Assembly (NCBI RefSeq): GCF_018614095.1
Contig: NZ_JAGGOY010000070.1
Span: 1 to 64,000 of the forward strand
From: Streptomyces sp. ISL-87
GTDB taxonomy: Bacteria > Actinomycetota > Actinomycetes > Streptomycetales > Streptomycetaceae
Direction: 5' to 3'
DNA length: 64,000 bases
Part shown: positions 1-8,948 of the stretch, in pieces
Layout of the letters: each line of letters begins with the position of its first letter
How positions within the stretch are numbered: the stretch's first letter is position 1
The notes under the pieces: model-generated
Databases searched by the model: none
What the model saw: the letters and a program-made list of their open reading frames with translations, nothing else
Told to the model about the DNA's origin: nothing
Program-made: the position numbers and the translations under genes

Positions 1-1
1 C

Positions 2-1210
2 GCCGACGCGTACACGCACACCGCCCCCACCCCGCAGGGCCCGGCCCCAGTACACGGATCCCCGGCAGCCCCTACCGTCCAGGCCCCAGCCGAGGTGTTC
101 GCCGTCGCCGCTCCCGCAGCCGGGCAACCCGGAATCCCAGCCTCCGCCGCCCCGCTGGGCACGGCCCCAGAGCCCGGACCCTCTGCAGCTCCCACCCCCC
201 AGGGCCCCGCCGAGGTACACGCCCGCACCGCCCCCGCCCCACACGGCACGGCCCCGCACGGCATGCCCCCGCGCGGCACGGCCCCCGCCCCACAGGGCCC
301 CTCCGAGGTGCCCGCCCGAACCGCCCCCGTCCCACGGGGCACGGCCCCACACGGCACGGCCCCGCAGTGCACGCCCCCAGAACCCGCCCCCGCCCCGCAG
401 GGACCGGCGCAGGCCTTTGACGCCCTCTACGCCCGCGCCGCCCCCGCCCTCGTCCGGCAGGTCTACCTCCTCACCGGCCGGTGCGCCCTCGCTCAGGACG
501 CCGTGGAGCGGGCGTTCCAGCAGGCATGGGAACGCTGGCCCGAGGTGGCCACCGATCCCGATCCCGTCGGCTGGGTGCGCGCGGCCGCGCACGAGCGCGC
601 CCTCTCCCCCTGGCACCATTTCCGCCGCGCGCACCTCCACCCCGACAAGGCCCCGGCCGAGCCCGCCGACCTGATCCTCATGGACGCCATGCTGGCGCTG
701 CCCCCGGCCCACCGCCGCACCGTGCTGCTCTACGACGGCGTCGGGCTCGACCTCCCCGACGCCGCCGCCGAGACCGAGGCCAGCACCCCCACCGCCGGCC
801 ACCGCCTGCTCCAGGCCCACGCCGACCTCGCCGACCGGATTCCCGAACTGGCCTGCGTACCGCCCGAAAAGCAGTCCGCGCTGCTGCGCCACCGGCTCGG
901 CACGCTGCGGCCGGCCGTACCGCTGGAGCCGCGCCCGCCCGCCGTCGTACGGGCTTGCGGGGAGCACCGCGGCCGGCGGTGGAGCCGGGCCGTGCTCGGC
1001 CTGACCGCGGTCATCGCGGTGGCGACCGCCTACACAGCCACGACCGCCCCCAACAAGTACGAGCCCCCACAGGCCCCGGGCGCCAGCGTCTCGGGCGTGC
1101 CCCCGCTCAGCGGCCCGCAACAGCTCACCGAGCACGGCAGGGAGCTCCAGCAGAAACTGCGCGACGCCCCGGAGGCCGGTCCCGCGCGACTTGCCCCGAA
1201 AGTGGAGTAG
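2..1210 (+). CDS. sigma-70-like protein with C-terminal membrane segment (5' end outside window)
   Basis: The frame is open to the left edge, so the true start lies outside the window; the first in-frame GTG inside is at 95 and is probably not the start. The first ~130 visible residues are a low-complexity Pro/Ala/Gly/Thr linker built from repeats of the type 'TAPAPHGTAPHG'. From about base 415 the protein resembles an ECF sigma factor: a region-2-like segment (FDALYARAAPALVRQVYLL, then AFQQAWERW) followed by a region-4-like segment (LPPAHRRTVLLYDGVGLDLPD). After this comes one hydrophobic helix at about bases 1000-1060 and a short polar tail. Sigma-like proteins with their own membrane anchor are known among ECF families; this one may be held at the membrane or be inactive. 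It converges with sucD across a strong hairpin. No promoter preference can be read from the sequence. Confidence 0.72.
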   Translation, partial: ADAYTHTAPTPQGPAPVHGSPAAPTVQAPAEVFAVAAPAAGQPGIPASAAPLGTAPEPGPSAAPTPQGPAEVHARTAPAPHGTAPHGMPPRGTAPAPQGPSEVPARTAPVPRGTAPHGTAPQCTPPEPAPAPQGPAQAFDALYARAAPALVRQVYLLTGRCALAQDAVERAFQQAWERWPEVATDPDPVGWVRAAAHERALSPWHHFRRAHLHPDKAPAEPADLILMDAMLALPPAHRRTVLLYDGVGLDLPDAAAETEASTPTAGHRLLQAHADLADRIPELACVPPEKQSALLRHRLGTLRPAVPLEPRPPAVVRACGEHRGRRWSRAVLGLTAVIAVATAYTATTAPNKYEPPQAPGASVSGVPPLSGPQQLTEHGRELQQKLRDAPEAGPARLAPKVE

Positions 1211-1221
1211 CCCGTAAGCCA

Positions 1222-1266
1222 AACGGGCGTGGCCCGCACCCTCGAAGGGTGCGGGCCACGCCCGTT
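1222..1266. terminator. bidirectional terminator between convergent genes
   Basis: A perfect 21-bp inverted repeat (arms 1222-1242 and 1246-1266, 3-base loop) lies between the stop codons of the sigma-like gene and sucD. It has no T-tract, as is usual in high-GC actinobacteria, and can serve both converging transcripts. Confidence 0.85.
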
Positions 1267-1311
1267 CACACGTAAAGCCAGAGCTGGAGCCAGAGCCGGA
1301 GCCGGAGGCTG

Positions 1312-2202
1312 TTACTGCGCGGCGTTCAGGATCTCGCGCGCGAGCTTGGCCGTCTCGGTCGGCGTCTTGCCGACCTTGACGCCGGCGGCCTCGAGGGCCT
1401 CCTTCTTGGCCTGTGCGGTGCCAGAAGAGCCGGAGACGATGGCGCCCGCGTGGCCCATGGTCTTGCCCTCGGGGGCGGTGAAGCCCGCGACGTAGCCGAC
1501 GACCGGCTTGGTGACGTTCTTCGCGATGAAGTCCGCCGCACGCTCCTCGGCGTCGCCGCCGATCTCGCCGATCATGACGATGAGGTCGGTCTCGGGGTCC
1601 GCCTCGAACGCCGCGAGGGCGTCGATGTGCGTGGTGCCGATGACCGGGTCGCCACCGATGCCGACGGCGGAGGAGAAGCCGATGTCACGGAGCTCGTACA
1701 TCATCTGGTAGGTCAGCGTGCCGGACTTGGACACGAGACCGATGCGGCCGGGCTTGGTGATGTCGCCCGGGATGATGCCGGCGTTGGACTGGCCGGGGGT
1801 GATCAGACCCGGGCAGTTCGGGCCGATGATCCGGGTCTTGTTGCCCTTGGCGGTCGCGTACGCCCAGAAGGCGGCGGAGTCGTGCACCGCGATGCCCTCG
1901 GTGATGACGACGGCCAGCGGGATCTCGGCGTCGATGGCCTCGACGACGGCGGCCTTGGCGAAGGCCGGCGGGACGAAGAGGACGGAGACGTTGGCGCCCG
2001 TCTTCTCCATCGCCTCGGCGACCGAGCCGAAGACCGGGACCTCGGTGCCGTCGAAGTCGACGGTGGTGCCGGCCTTGCGCGGGTTCACGCCGCCGACGAT
2101 GTTGGTGCCGTCAGCCAGCATCAGCTTGGTGTGCTTCATGCCCGTGGCACCGGTCATGCCCTGGACGATGACCTTGCTGTCCTTGTTGAGGAAGATAGCC
2201 AT
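1312..2202 (-). CDS. sucD: succinyl-CoA synthetase (ADP-forming) alpha subunit
   Basis: Alpha subunit of succinate-CoA ligase, which makes substrate-level ATP from succinyl-CoA in the TCA cycle. The 296-residue length is normal. The N-terminal CoA-binding Rossmann domain is visible (QGMTGATGMKHT, residues 14-25), and the phosphorylated active-site histidine is H251 in the GHAGAI motif. It lies 21 bases behind sucC on the same strand, so the two are cotranscribed and form the heteromeric enzyme. The start ATG is preceded by a purine-rich site (AGAGGTCACAG). Confidence 0.98.
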   Translation of the reverse strand: MAIFLNKDSKVIVQGMTGATGMKHTKLMLADGTNIVGGVNPRKAGTTVDFDGTEVPVFGSVAEAMEKTGANVSVLFVPPAFAKAAVVEAIDAEIPLAVVITEGIAVHDSAAFWAYATAKGNKTRIIGPNCPGLITPGQSNAGIIPGDITKPGRIGLVSKSGTLTYQMMYELRDIGFSSAVGIGGDPVIGTTHIDALAAFEADPETDLIVMIGEIGGDAEERAADFIAKNVTKPVVGYVAGFTAPEGKTMGHAGAIVSGSSGTAQAKKEALEAAGVKVGKTPTETAKLAREILNAAQ

Positions 2203-2223
2203 GTGAGTCTGTGACCTCTGCCC

Positions 2224-3417
2224 TTACTTCGCAGCCGCGAGCTCGGCGGCCTTGTCGGCCGCGCCGTCCATGGTGTCCACGCGCTGGACCAGCGGGTGGT
2301 TGGCGTCCGAGAGGATCTTGCGACCCAGCTCGGCGTTGTTGCCGTCGAGACGGACGACGAGCGGCTTGGTGACCGCCTCGCCCTTCTCCTCCAGCAGGGC
2401 CAGCGCCTGGACGATGCCGTTGGCGACCTCGTCGCACGCGGTGATGCCACCGAAGACGTTGACGAAGACGGACTTGACGTCCGGGTCGCCGAGGATGATC
2501 TCGAGACCGTTGGCCATGACGGCGGCGGAGGCGCCACCGCCGATGTCCAGGAAGTTGGCGGGCTTGACGCCGCCGCCATTCACCGACTTGTACGCCTCGC
2601 CGGCGTACGCGACGACGTCGAGGGTGCTCATGACGAGACCCGCGCCGTTGCCGATGATGCCGACCTCGCCGTCGAGCTTGACGTAGTTGAGGTTCTTCGC
2701 CTTGGCGGCGGCCTCGAGCGGGTTCGCGGCAGCGTGGTCCACGAACTCCTCGTGGCCCGGCTGGCGGAACTCGGCGTTCTCGTCGAGCGAGACCTTGCCG
2801 TCGAGCGCGATGACGTCGCCGTTGGCGACCTTCGCGAGCGGGTTGACCTCGACGAGGAGCGCGTCCTCGGCGATGAAGGTCGCCCACAGGGTCACGAGGA
2901 CCTCGGCGACCTTCTCGGCGACCTCGGCGGGGAACTGCGCCAGGGCGACGATCTCGCGGGCCTTCTCGATGGTCACGCCTTCGTTGGCGTTCACCGGGAC
3001 CTTGGCGAGCTTCTCGGGGGTCTCCTCGGCGACCTGCTCGATGTCCATGCCACCCGCGACCGAGGCCATGGCCAGGAAGGTGCGGTTGGTGCGGTCGAGC
3101 AGGTACGAGACGTAGTACTCCTCGAGGATCTCGGGAGCGGTCTCGGCGATCATCACCTTGTGGACCGTGTGGCCCTTGATGTCCATGCCGAGAATGTCCG
3201 TCGCCCGGGCGACTGCCTCGTCCGGGGTGGCGGCCAGCTTCACGCCGCCGGCCTTGCCGCGGCCGCCGACCTTCACCTGCGCCTTGACGACCGACTTGCC
3301 GCCCAGCCGCTCGGTGGCCTCGCGAGCCGCCTCAGGCGTGTCGATGACTTCACCGGCCAGCACCGGTACACCGTGCTTGGCGAAGAGGTCCCTCGCCTGG
3401 TACTCGAACAGGTCCAC
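2224..3417 (-). CDS. sucC: succinyl-CoA synthetase (ADP-forming) beta subunit
   Basis: Beta subunit of the same ligase. It has the N-terminal ATP-grasp domain (MDLFEYQARDLFAKHGVPV at the start, then VKAQVKVGGRGKAGGVK) and the C-terminal CoA-ligase flavodoxin-like domain with GNGAGLVMSTLD, which binds succinate and CoA. Its 397 residues are typical. The start codon is GTG, with an AAGGGACGG-like ribosome site upstream. It is the first gene of a sucCD operon, with the promoter expected in the 278-base gap upstream. The annotation is secure. Confidence 0.98.
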   Translation of the reverse strand: MDLFEYQARDLFAKHGVPVLAGEVIDTPEAAREATERLGGKSVVKAQVKVGGRGKAGGVKLAATPDEAVARATDILGMDIKGHTVHKVMIAETAPEILEEYYVSYLLDRTNRTFLAMASVAGGMDIEQVAEETPEKLAKVPVNANEGVTIEKAREIVALAQFPAEVAEKVAEVLVTLWATFIAEDALLVEVNPLAKVANGDVIALDGKVSLDENAEFRQPGHEEFVDHAAANPLEAAAKAKNLNYVKLDGEVGIIGNGAGLVMSTLDVVAYAGEAYKSVNGGGVKPANFLDIGGGASAAVMANGLEIILGDPDVKSVFVNVFGGITACDEVANGIVQALALLEEKGEAVTKPLVVRLDGNNAELGRKILSDANHPLVQRVDTMDGAADKAAELAAAK

Positions 3418-3695
3418 GCGCGTCCGTCCCTTGTCTTTTTAAAGATTCGCAGTGATTCGCGGTTGTCTGCTATCTGCGTGGGCGTGCCGCGGAGGGCAAC
3501 GTGACGGCGCTGTCACAAGGAAGGCGCACACGGTGACCGTGGACGCGGCATGTCCGTCCCGCAGGTTATCCCCGTGGGCCGTAGGTCCCTAAATCACAGA
3601 TCACACCTGAGCGGTGATACCTGTCACAGATCGCCTCACAGCTGAACTGCATCTTCGTGTGATCTGCCGATTTGCGGCAGCGTGGGTCGGGTGCC
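3418..3695 (-). promoter_or_regulatory. sucCD upstream region with a 10-bp inverted repeat
   Basis: This gap between sucC and the VWA gene must contain the sucCD promoter. It is less GC-rich than its surroundings. It contains a perfect 10-bp inverted repeat, CAGATCACAC at 3597-3606 and GTGTGATCTG at 3657-3666, and a further direct copy of TCACAGATC around 3624. These are possible operator half-sites. I could not place -10/-35 boxes with confidence. Confidence 0.4.
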
Positions 3696-4868
3696 TCAGG
3701 CGGTCGCCGGGGGTACGGGCAGGGGCCGCTTCTCCAGTGCCGCGGCCATTACGTCCGGGAACAGGTCGGGCGTGCAGGCGAAGGCGGGGGCGCCCAGCGC
3801 GGCGAGGGCGGCGGCGTGCTCCCGGTCGTAGGCGGGGGCGCCCTCGTCGGACAGCGCGAGCAGGGTCACGAACTCGACCCCGGCCCCCTTCATCGCCGCG
3901 ACCCGCTTGAGCATCTCGTTGCGTATGCCGCCCTCGTACAGGTCACTGATCAGCACGACGACCGTGTCGGCGGGCCGGGTGATCTTCGACTGGCAGTAGG
4001 CGAGGGCGCGGTTGATGTCGGTGCCGCCGCCGAGCTGGGTGCCGAAGAGGACGTCGACGGGGTCGTCGAGCTGGTCGGTCAGGTCGACGATGGCGGTGTC
4101 GAACACGACCAGCCGGGTCGCGATCGAACGCATCGACGCGAGCACCGCCCCGAAGACGGAGGCATACACGACGGACGCCGCCATCGACCCGGACTGGTCG
4201 ATGCAGAGGATCACCTCCTTCTTCACCGACTGCGCCGCTCGGCCGTATCCGATCAGCCGTTCGGGGACGACGGTGCGGTACTCGGGCAGGTAATTCTTGA
4301 GGTTGGCGCGGATCGTGCGGTCCCAGTCGATGTCGCGGTGGCGGGGCCGGCTGATCCGGGCGGAACGGTCGAGGGCGCCGGTGAGGGTGGCCCGGGTCCG
4401 TGTCGCGAGCCGCTTCTCCAACTGCTCGACCACCTTGCGGACCACGGCCCGCGCCGTCTCCTTAGTCGTCTCCGGCATCGCCTTGTTGAGCGACAGCAGG
4501 GTGCCGACCAGATGCACGTCCGGCTCGACGGCCTCCAGCATCTCCGGCTCCAGCAGCAGCGCGGAGAGCCCGAGCCGCTCGATGGCGTCCCGCTGCATCA
4601 CCTGGACCACGGAGCTGGGGAAATACGTACGGATGTCCCCGAGCCACCGCGCCACATTGGGCGCGGACCCGCCAAGCCCCGCCGACCGCTCCCCGGCCGC
4701 CTTCCGCCCCCCACTGCCGCCGCCCCCGCCGTACAGCGCGCCGAGCGCGGCATCCATCGCCGCATCCCGCCCCGTCAGCGCGCACCCGGTCCCATCGGCC
4801 TCCCCACCCCCAAGCACCATCCGCCACCGCCGCAGCCGCTCCGCCTCGCTGGTCCCCGTGCTGGTCAT
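3696..4868 (-). CDS. VWA domain protein (CoxE-like) of a MoxR-VWA module
   Basis: A 390-residue soluble protein. The C-terminal half is a von Willebrand factor A domain with an intact metal-ion-dependent adhesion site: DQSGSMA at residues 224-230, a Thr in GGGTDIN and an Asp in LISDLYEGG. The N-terminal half is helical and not recognised. VWA proteins coded beside MoxR ATPases are thought to act with them as chaperone-like complexes that load metals or remodel partner proteins. It follows the MoxR and DUF5682 genes on the same strand, separated from the latter by a 545-base repeat-rich gap, so it may have its own promoter. The family is clear; the substrate is unknown. Confidence 0.9.
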   Translation of the reverse strand: MTSTGTSEAERLRRWRMVLGGGEADGTGCALTGRDAAMDAALGALYGGGGGSGGRKAAGERSAGLGGSAPNVARWLGDIRTYFPSSVVQVMQRDAIERLGLSALLLEPEMLEAVEPDVHLVGTLLSLNKAMPETTKETARAVVRKVVEQLEKRLATRTRATLTGALDRSARISRPRHRDIDWDRTIRANLKNYLPEYRTVVPERLIGYGRAAQSVKKEVILCIDQSGSMAASVVYASVFGAVLASMRSIATRLVVFDTAIVDLTDQLDDPVDVLFGTQLGGGTDINRALAYCQSKITRPADTVVVLISDLYEGGIRNEMLKRVAAMKGAGVEFVTLLALSDEGAPAYDREHAAALAALGAPAFACTPDLFPDVMAAALEKRPLPVPPATA

Positions 4869-5413
4869 CTACCCATCCCCCTACGCTTGTCATGGCCCCG
4901 GCCCTCGCCGCCGGCGCGTCTCCTGATCTCCGACCTGGGCCTTTTCCCGGCCTGAGCCTGCCCCGCCGCACCCACCTGTCCCCCGGGCCACCTGAGCCCG
5001 CTTGCCGCCGCCCGTCGCTTGCTCCCCACCCCGGCCTTCGGGTGCGGGGCCGGGCGGAGTCCGATCGGCGCCGTAGACCCGACGCCGCAGCATCCATCCA
5101 GCCCCGCCAACAGAACCCAGCCTCCGCCGACAAACCCAGCCTCGCCGGCGCTTGAGGCGCGGGGTCTGGGGCGGAGCCCCAGGGGGCCCGGCGGAGCCGG
5201 GGGCGCCGTAGACCCGATGCCGCAGCACCCGTCCAGCCCCGCCAACAGAACCCAGCCTCCGCCGACAAAACCCAGCCTCCGCCGACAAAACCCAGCCTCG
5301 CCGGCGCTTGAGGCGCGGGGTCTGGGGCGGAGCCCCAGGGGGCCCGGCGGAGCCGGGGGCGCTTGCGCAGCGGGGGCGCTGTCGACGGCCGGGCACGGGC
5401 CGGCACGGGCCGG
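4869..5413. other. 545-base gene-free stretch, repeat-rich
   Basis: I see no convincing gene here. It contains two long near-identical copies of a dispersed Streptomyces-type repeat (listed separately) and a short 10-bp tandem duplication (CACGGGCCGG at 5394-5403 and 5404-5413) touching the stop codon of the DUF5682 gene. Long open frames through it are consequences of base composition. Confidence 0.6.
5070..5362. repeat. tandem pair of a dispersed intergenic repeat
   Basis: Copy one (5070-5207) and copy two (5205-5362) share a core that reads CCCAGCCTCGCCGGCGCTTG, then AGGCGCGGGGTCTGGGGCGG, then AGCCCCAGGGGGCCCGGCGG. Copy two has an extra 21-22 base internal duplication (CCGCCGACAAAACCCAGCCT, repeated at about 5260 and 5281). 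The core can fold through GGGGTCTGGGGCGGAGCCCC. From memory, elements of this sequence occur many times in intergenic regions of Streptomyces genomes. Confidence 0.8.
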
Positions 5414-7711
5414 TCAGGCCGCCCCCACCGGTATCTCCGCCGGCCCGGCGAGCAGCATTCGGACCAGGTCCACCACCGCCTCCGCCCGCTCCGGATCCAG
5501 CTCGGGGGCGAAGCCCGCTGGGGCCTGGCCGGAGGCAGAGGCGGAGGCCGCGGACGGGCCGCCGGCCCCTCGCCGGACCAGTTCCCCCAGGGTCCGCTTG
5601 ACCCCCGACTCGTATGCCCCGAACGTCCGGCGCAGCAGCGGCAGTACGCCGATGAACGCACCCTCCGGCACCGACATCAGCCACGTGTCGATCAGGCCCA
5701 GCAGCCGGTCGTCGTGGACCAGCAGCGTCCCCCCGCCCGCGCTGCCGCCGGCGAACCCCTCGATCCAGCCCGCCGCATCGGCCGGAGAGGACGCCGGGGA
5801 CAGGGCGAGCCCCATCAGCCGTGCCGTCTCCTCCGCTGGCAGCCGCCCGTCGTCGAGCAGCAGCCGCGCCGCCCGGCCGCGTATCAGCCCGGGCACGGTG
5901 TCCCGCCCAGCCAGCGTCCGCAGCACCGCCGACCAGCGCTCCCGCAGGCCGTCCGCCTCATCGGCGTCCGCCAGGAGCCCCACCGCCCGGTGCACCCCGT
6001 CCACATGGCCCCGCAGCTCCGCCGCCGCGTCGGCGTCCAGCCCGGCGGCGCAGGCGGGCGGCAGCGCGACGCAGATCCGCTCGGCGAGCCCGGCCGCGAC
6101 CGTGCCCAGCGCCGCCCCGTCGGTGCCCCGCACGTCCCCGTACCGCAGCGAACGGGCCAGCGCCGGCAGCGCCTTGGCCAGCCGCGCCACATCGGTGTCC
6201 AGCGCGGCCCGGTCGGCGAGCGCCCGCAGCACCGCCGGCAGGGCCTCGGACAGCCCGGCCAGCAGGCACCGCTCGGCCAGCGCGGTCACCTCCCCGAGCT
6301 CCTCGGCGGCCGAGGCATCCCCTTCGGCCTTGGCAGTGGCCGCGGCGAGGACAGTGGTGCCCCATATACCGGCCTCGGCGACCCGTACCGACAGCTCCGG
6401 CTCCCACCGCAGCCGCCAGGTCTCCCGGAAGGTGCCGGTGCTGCCCCGGGAGGCGGTGGGTCTGCCCCACTCGATCCCGAGCAGCCGCAGCCGGTGCAGC
6501 AGCAGGGACTTGGCCGCGTCCGTTTCTTTGCGCAGATCGAGCTCCAGCTCGCGCTCCTGCGCCTCGGCTTTGAGCCGCAGCGAGCGCTGCTGCCGGGTGA
6601 GGTCCCGCTGGAGCGGTACGACGGGCGCCGCGTCGGGGACTTCGCCGAGCACATCGCCCACGACCAGCCGGTCCTCGATGAGCGCGAGCGGTATGTCGGA
6701 GCCGTCGCACATCACCGCCCGGACCGCCTCCAGGGTCTCGGTGAGCCCGGGCAGCGGCCGCCCCCGCACCGCGGCCAGGGTCTCGGCCAGCCGGACCGCC
6801 TCGATGACGTGGGCCGAGGAGACCTGCCGGTCCTCGTCCCGCAGCAGCCCGGCGACCTTGGTCAGCCAGCGCTCAATGGGGCGGTCGCCGGCCGCGAAGA
6901 GGTGTGCGTACCAGCCCGGTGAGGTGATGCCCGCCCCGTACCCGCCGGCCCGGGCGAGCCGGCGGTGGGTCCAGGGCACCCAGGTGGTCTCCACCTTGAG
7001 CTTGGGCAGCCCGGTGAGCAGCGCCTTGTCGGCGGCGGCGGTGGTCTTGGCCCGCAGCGCCGGGACATGCCAGGCCCCGCACACCACCGCGTACGCGTCT
7101 CCGAACTCCCGGCGCGCGGCCCGCATCCGCTGACGCATGTACGCCTCGCGGACCAGGTCCCGGGCGTGGCCGCCGTCGCCGTACGCCTCGCGCAGGGCGC
7201 CCATGGCCTCCCCGAGCGCCTCGAACGCCGCGAGCGGGTCGCCGGGTGCGGCGCCCCGGTGCTCGACCACGTCCTCCCACCAGCGCTCGGGGTCGTCGTA
7301 TCCGGCGGTCTCGGCGAGCACGGCGAGAGGGTCCAGCCGTACGGAATCGGTGGCGTCCTGCTCCTGCTCCTCCTCCGCGGCCCCCGCCAGCGAGTGCGCG
7401 GCCGGGAGGTCGATGAACCGCACCGGAACCGGTACGTCCTGCTCCTGCGCCCAGCGGATGGCGACCCACTCCGGGGAGAACCCGGCCAGCGGCCAGAAGG
7501 CGGCCTTGCCGGGGTCGTCGGCGGCGTGCGCGAGCAGCGCCACGGGCGGCCGCATCCCCGGATCGGCGGCCAGCGGCAGCAGCGCGTCCCCCTCCGGCGG
7601 CCCCTCGATCAGCACGGCCGCCGGCCGGGCCGCCTCCAGGGCGGCCCGTACCGCGCGGGCCGAGCCGGGCCCGTGGTGCCGCACACCCAGGAGCAGGGGG
7701 CCCCGGCTCAT
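5414..7711 (-). CDS. DUF5682 family protein of a MoxR-VWA module
   Basis: A 765-residue protein of the DUF5682 family, recognised from its N-terminus (MSRGPLLLGVRHHGPGSARA, then EGPPEGD). The start ATG overlaps the stop of the MoxR gene as ATGA, showing translational coupling; the frame continues open far upstream through the MoxR gene, but that part is a shadow. The protein is Ala/Leu/Arg-rich, with no signal peptide or clear membrane helix. Its N-terminal part (about 1-250) has His and acidic residues in a pattern that recalls the TraB/PrgY-like EreA/ChaN fold, and the remainder looks helical. Function is unknown. Strict coupling to an AAA ATPase and a VWA gene suggests that it is a client or scaffold of that machine. 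Confidence 0.85.
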   Translation of the reverse strand: MSRGPLLLGVRHHGPGSARAVRAALEAARPAAVLIEGPPEGDALLPLAADPGMRPPVALLAHAADDPGKAAFWPLAGFSPEWVAIRWAQEQDVPVPVRFIDLPAAHSLAGAAEEEQEQDATDSVRLDPLAVLAETAGYDDPERWWEDVVEHRGAAPGDPLAAFEALGEAMGALREAYGDGGHARDLVREAYMRQRMRAARREFGDAYAVVCGAWHVPALRAKTTAAADKALLTGLPKLKVETTWVPWTHRRLARAGGYGAGITSPGWYAHLFAAGDRPIERWLTKVAGLLRDEDRQVSSAHVIEAVRLAETLAAVRGRPLPGLTETLEAVRAVMCDGSDIPLALIEDRLVVGDVLGEVPDAAPVVPLQRDLTRQQRSLRLKAEAQERELELDLRKETDAAKSLLLHRLRLLGIEWGRPTASRGSTGTFRETWRLRWEPELSVRVAEAGIWGTTVLAAATAKAEGDASAAEELGEVTALAERCLLAGLSEALPAVLRALADRAALDTDVARLAKALPALARSLRYGDVRGTDGAALGTVAAGLAERICVALPPACAAGLDADAAAELRGHVDGVHRAVGLLADADEADGLRERWSAVLRTLAGRDTVPGLIRGRAARLLLDDGRLPAEETARLMGLALSPASSPADAAGWIEGFAGGSAGGGTLLVHDDRLLGLIDTWLMSVPEGAFIGVLPLLRRTFGAYESGVKRTLGELVRRGAGGPSAASASASGQAPAGFAPELDPERAEAVVDLVRMLLAGPAEIPVGAA

Positions 7712-8814
7712 GCCGTCACCTCCCGGCAGGCACGGTAGAAGTCCTTCCAGCCGTCCCGCTCGCGGACCACGGCCTCCAGGTACTCCTGCCAGACGACCTT
7801 GTCGGCGGCCGGATCGCGGACGACGGCGCCGAGGATCCCGGCGGCCACGTCCGAGGGGCGCAGTACTCCGTCCCCGAAGTGGGCGGCCAGGGCGAGGCCG
7901 TTGGTGACGACCGAGATGGCCTCGGCTGGGGACAGGGTGCCGCTGGGGGACTTCACCTTCGTGCGGCCGTCGCCGGTGACCCCGTCGCGCAGCTCGCGGA
8001 AGACGGTGACGACGCGGCGGATCTCGTCGAGGCCCTCGGGCGCGGCCGGCAGGTCGAGGGCGCGGCCCATCTGGTCGACGCGGCGGGCGACGATGTCGAC
8101 CTCGGCGTCGGCGGTGGCGGGCAGCGGCAGCACCACGGTGTTGAAGCGGCGGCGCAGCGCGCTGGAGAGCTCGTTGACCCCGCGGTCGCGGTCGTTGGCG
8201 GTGGCGATGAGGTTGAAGCCGCGCACGGCCTGCACCTCCTGGCCGAGCTCCGGTATGGGGAGCGTCTTCTCGGACAGGACGGTGATGAGGGTGTCCTGGA
8301 CGTCGGCGGGGATGCGGGTGAGCTCCTCGACGCGGGCGGTCATGCCGTCGGCCATGGCCCGCATGACGGGGCTGGGTACGAGCGCTTCGCGGCTGGGGCC
8401 GTGGGCGAGCAGGCGGGCGTAGTTCCAGCCGTACCGGATGGCTTCCTCGGGGGTGCCGGCGGTGCCCTGGACGAGGAGGGTGGAGTCCCCGCTGATTGCG
8501 GCGGCGAGGTGTTCGGACACCCAGGTCTTGGCGGTGCCCGGGACGCCGAGCAGGAGCAGGGCCCGGTCGGTGGCCAGGGTGGTGACGGCGACCTCGACGA
8601 TGCGGCGCGGTCCCACGTACTTGGGCGTGATGACCGTGCCGTCGTCGAGCGTGCCGCCGAGCAGGTACGTCGCCACGGCCCACGGGGAGAGCTTCCAGCG
8701 GGTCGGGCGGGGCCGGTCGTCGGCGGCCGCCAGGGCTTTCAGTTCTTCTGCGAAGGCGTCTTCGGCGTGCGGTCGCAGCACTTCGGTGCCGGTGCTGTTC
8801 TCGGGCATGGTCAT
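7708..8814 (-). CDS. MoxR-type AAA ATPase
   Basis: A 368-residue AAA+ ATPase of the MoxR class. Walker A is GVPGTAKT (residues 90-97). The sensor-1-like segment is FNLIATANDRDRG, and SSALRRRFNTVVLPLP matches the arginine-finger and sensor region. The start at 8814 (MTMPENS) is chosen because GGAGG lies six bases upstream; an in-frame upstream start at 8856 has no ribosome site. MoxR ATPases act with VWA proteins in protein maturation or remodelling. This gene heads a minus-strand operon (MoxR, DUF5682, then VWA) and faces the SWIM gene across a 134-base divergent promoter region. Confidence 0.93.
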   Translation of the reverse strand: MTMPENSTGTEVLRPHAEDAFAEELKALAAADDRPRPTRWKLSPWAVATYLLGGTLDDGTVITPKYVGPRRIVEVAVTTLATDRALLLLGVPGTAKTWVSEHLAAAISGDSTLLVQGTAGTPEEAIRYGWNYARLLAHGPSREALVPSPVMRAMADGMTARVEELTRIPADVQDTLITVLSEKTLPIPELGQEVQAVRGFNLIATANDRDRGVNELSSALRRRFNTVVLPLPATADAEVDIVARRVDQMGRALDLPAAPEGLDEIRRVVTVFRELRDGVTGDGRTKVKSPSGTLSPAEAISVVTNGLALAAHFGDGVLRPSDVAAGILGAVVRDPAADKVVWQEYLEAVVRERDGWKDFYRACREVTA

Positions 8815-8948
8815 GGTCCCCCTCCAATGCTCGGCAGCCGCTTCCGACTGCTGCAACCAAGGTGCACCACGCCACTGACAACGGGCCTTGTTCGAGGCGT
8901 CGTTGCAGGTCAGAGCGATTGTCAGTGGGGGTCTCTACGGTTGTTCTC
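8815..8948. promoter_or_regulatory. divergent promoter region of the MoxR and SWIM arms
   Basis: The 134 bases between the divergent MoxR and SWIM starts must hold both promoters, so the two arms are likely coregulated. On the plus strand, TTGCAGGTCAGAGCGATTGTCA followed by CTACGGTTGT could be a housekeeping promoter, but the spacing is not convincing. Confidence 0.45.
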
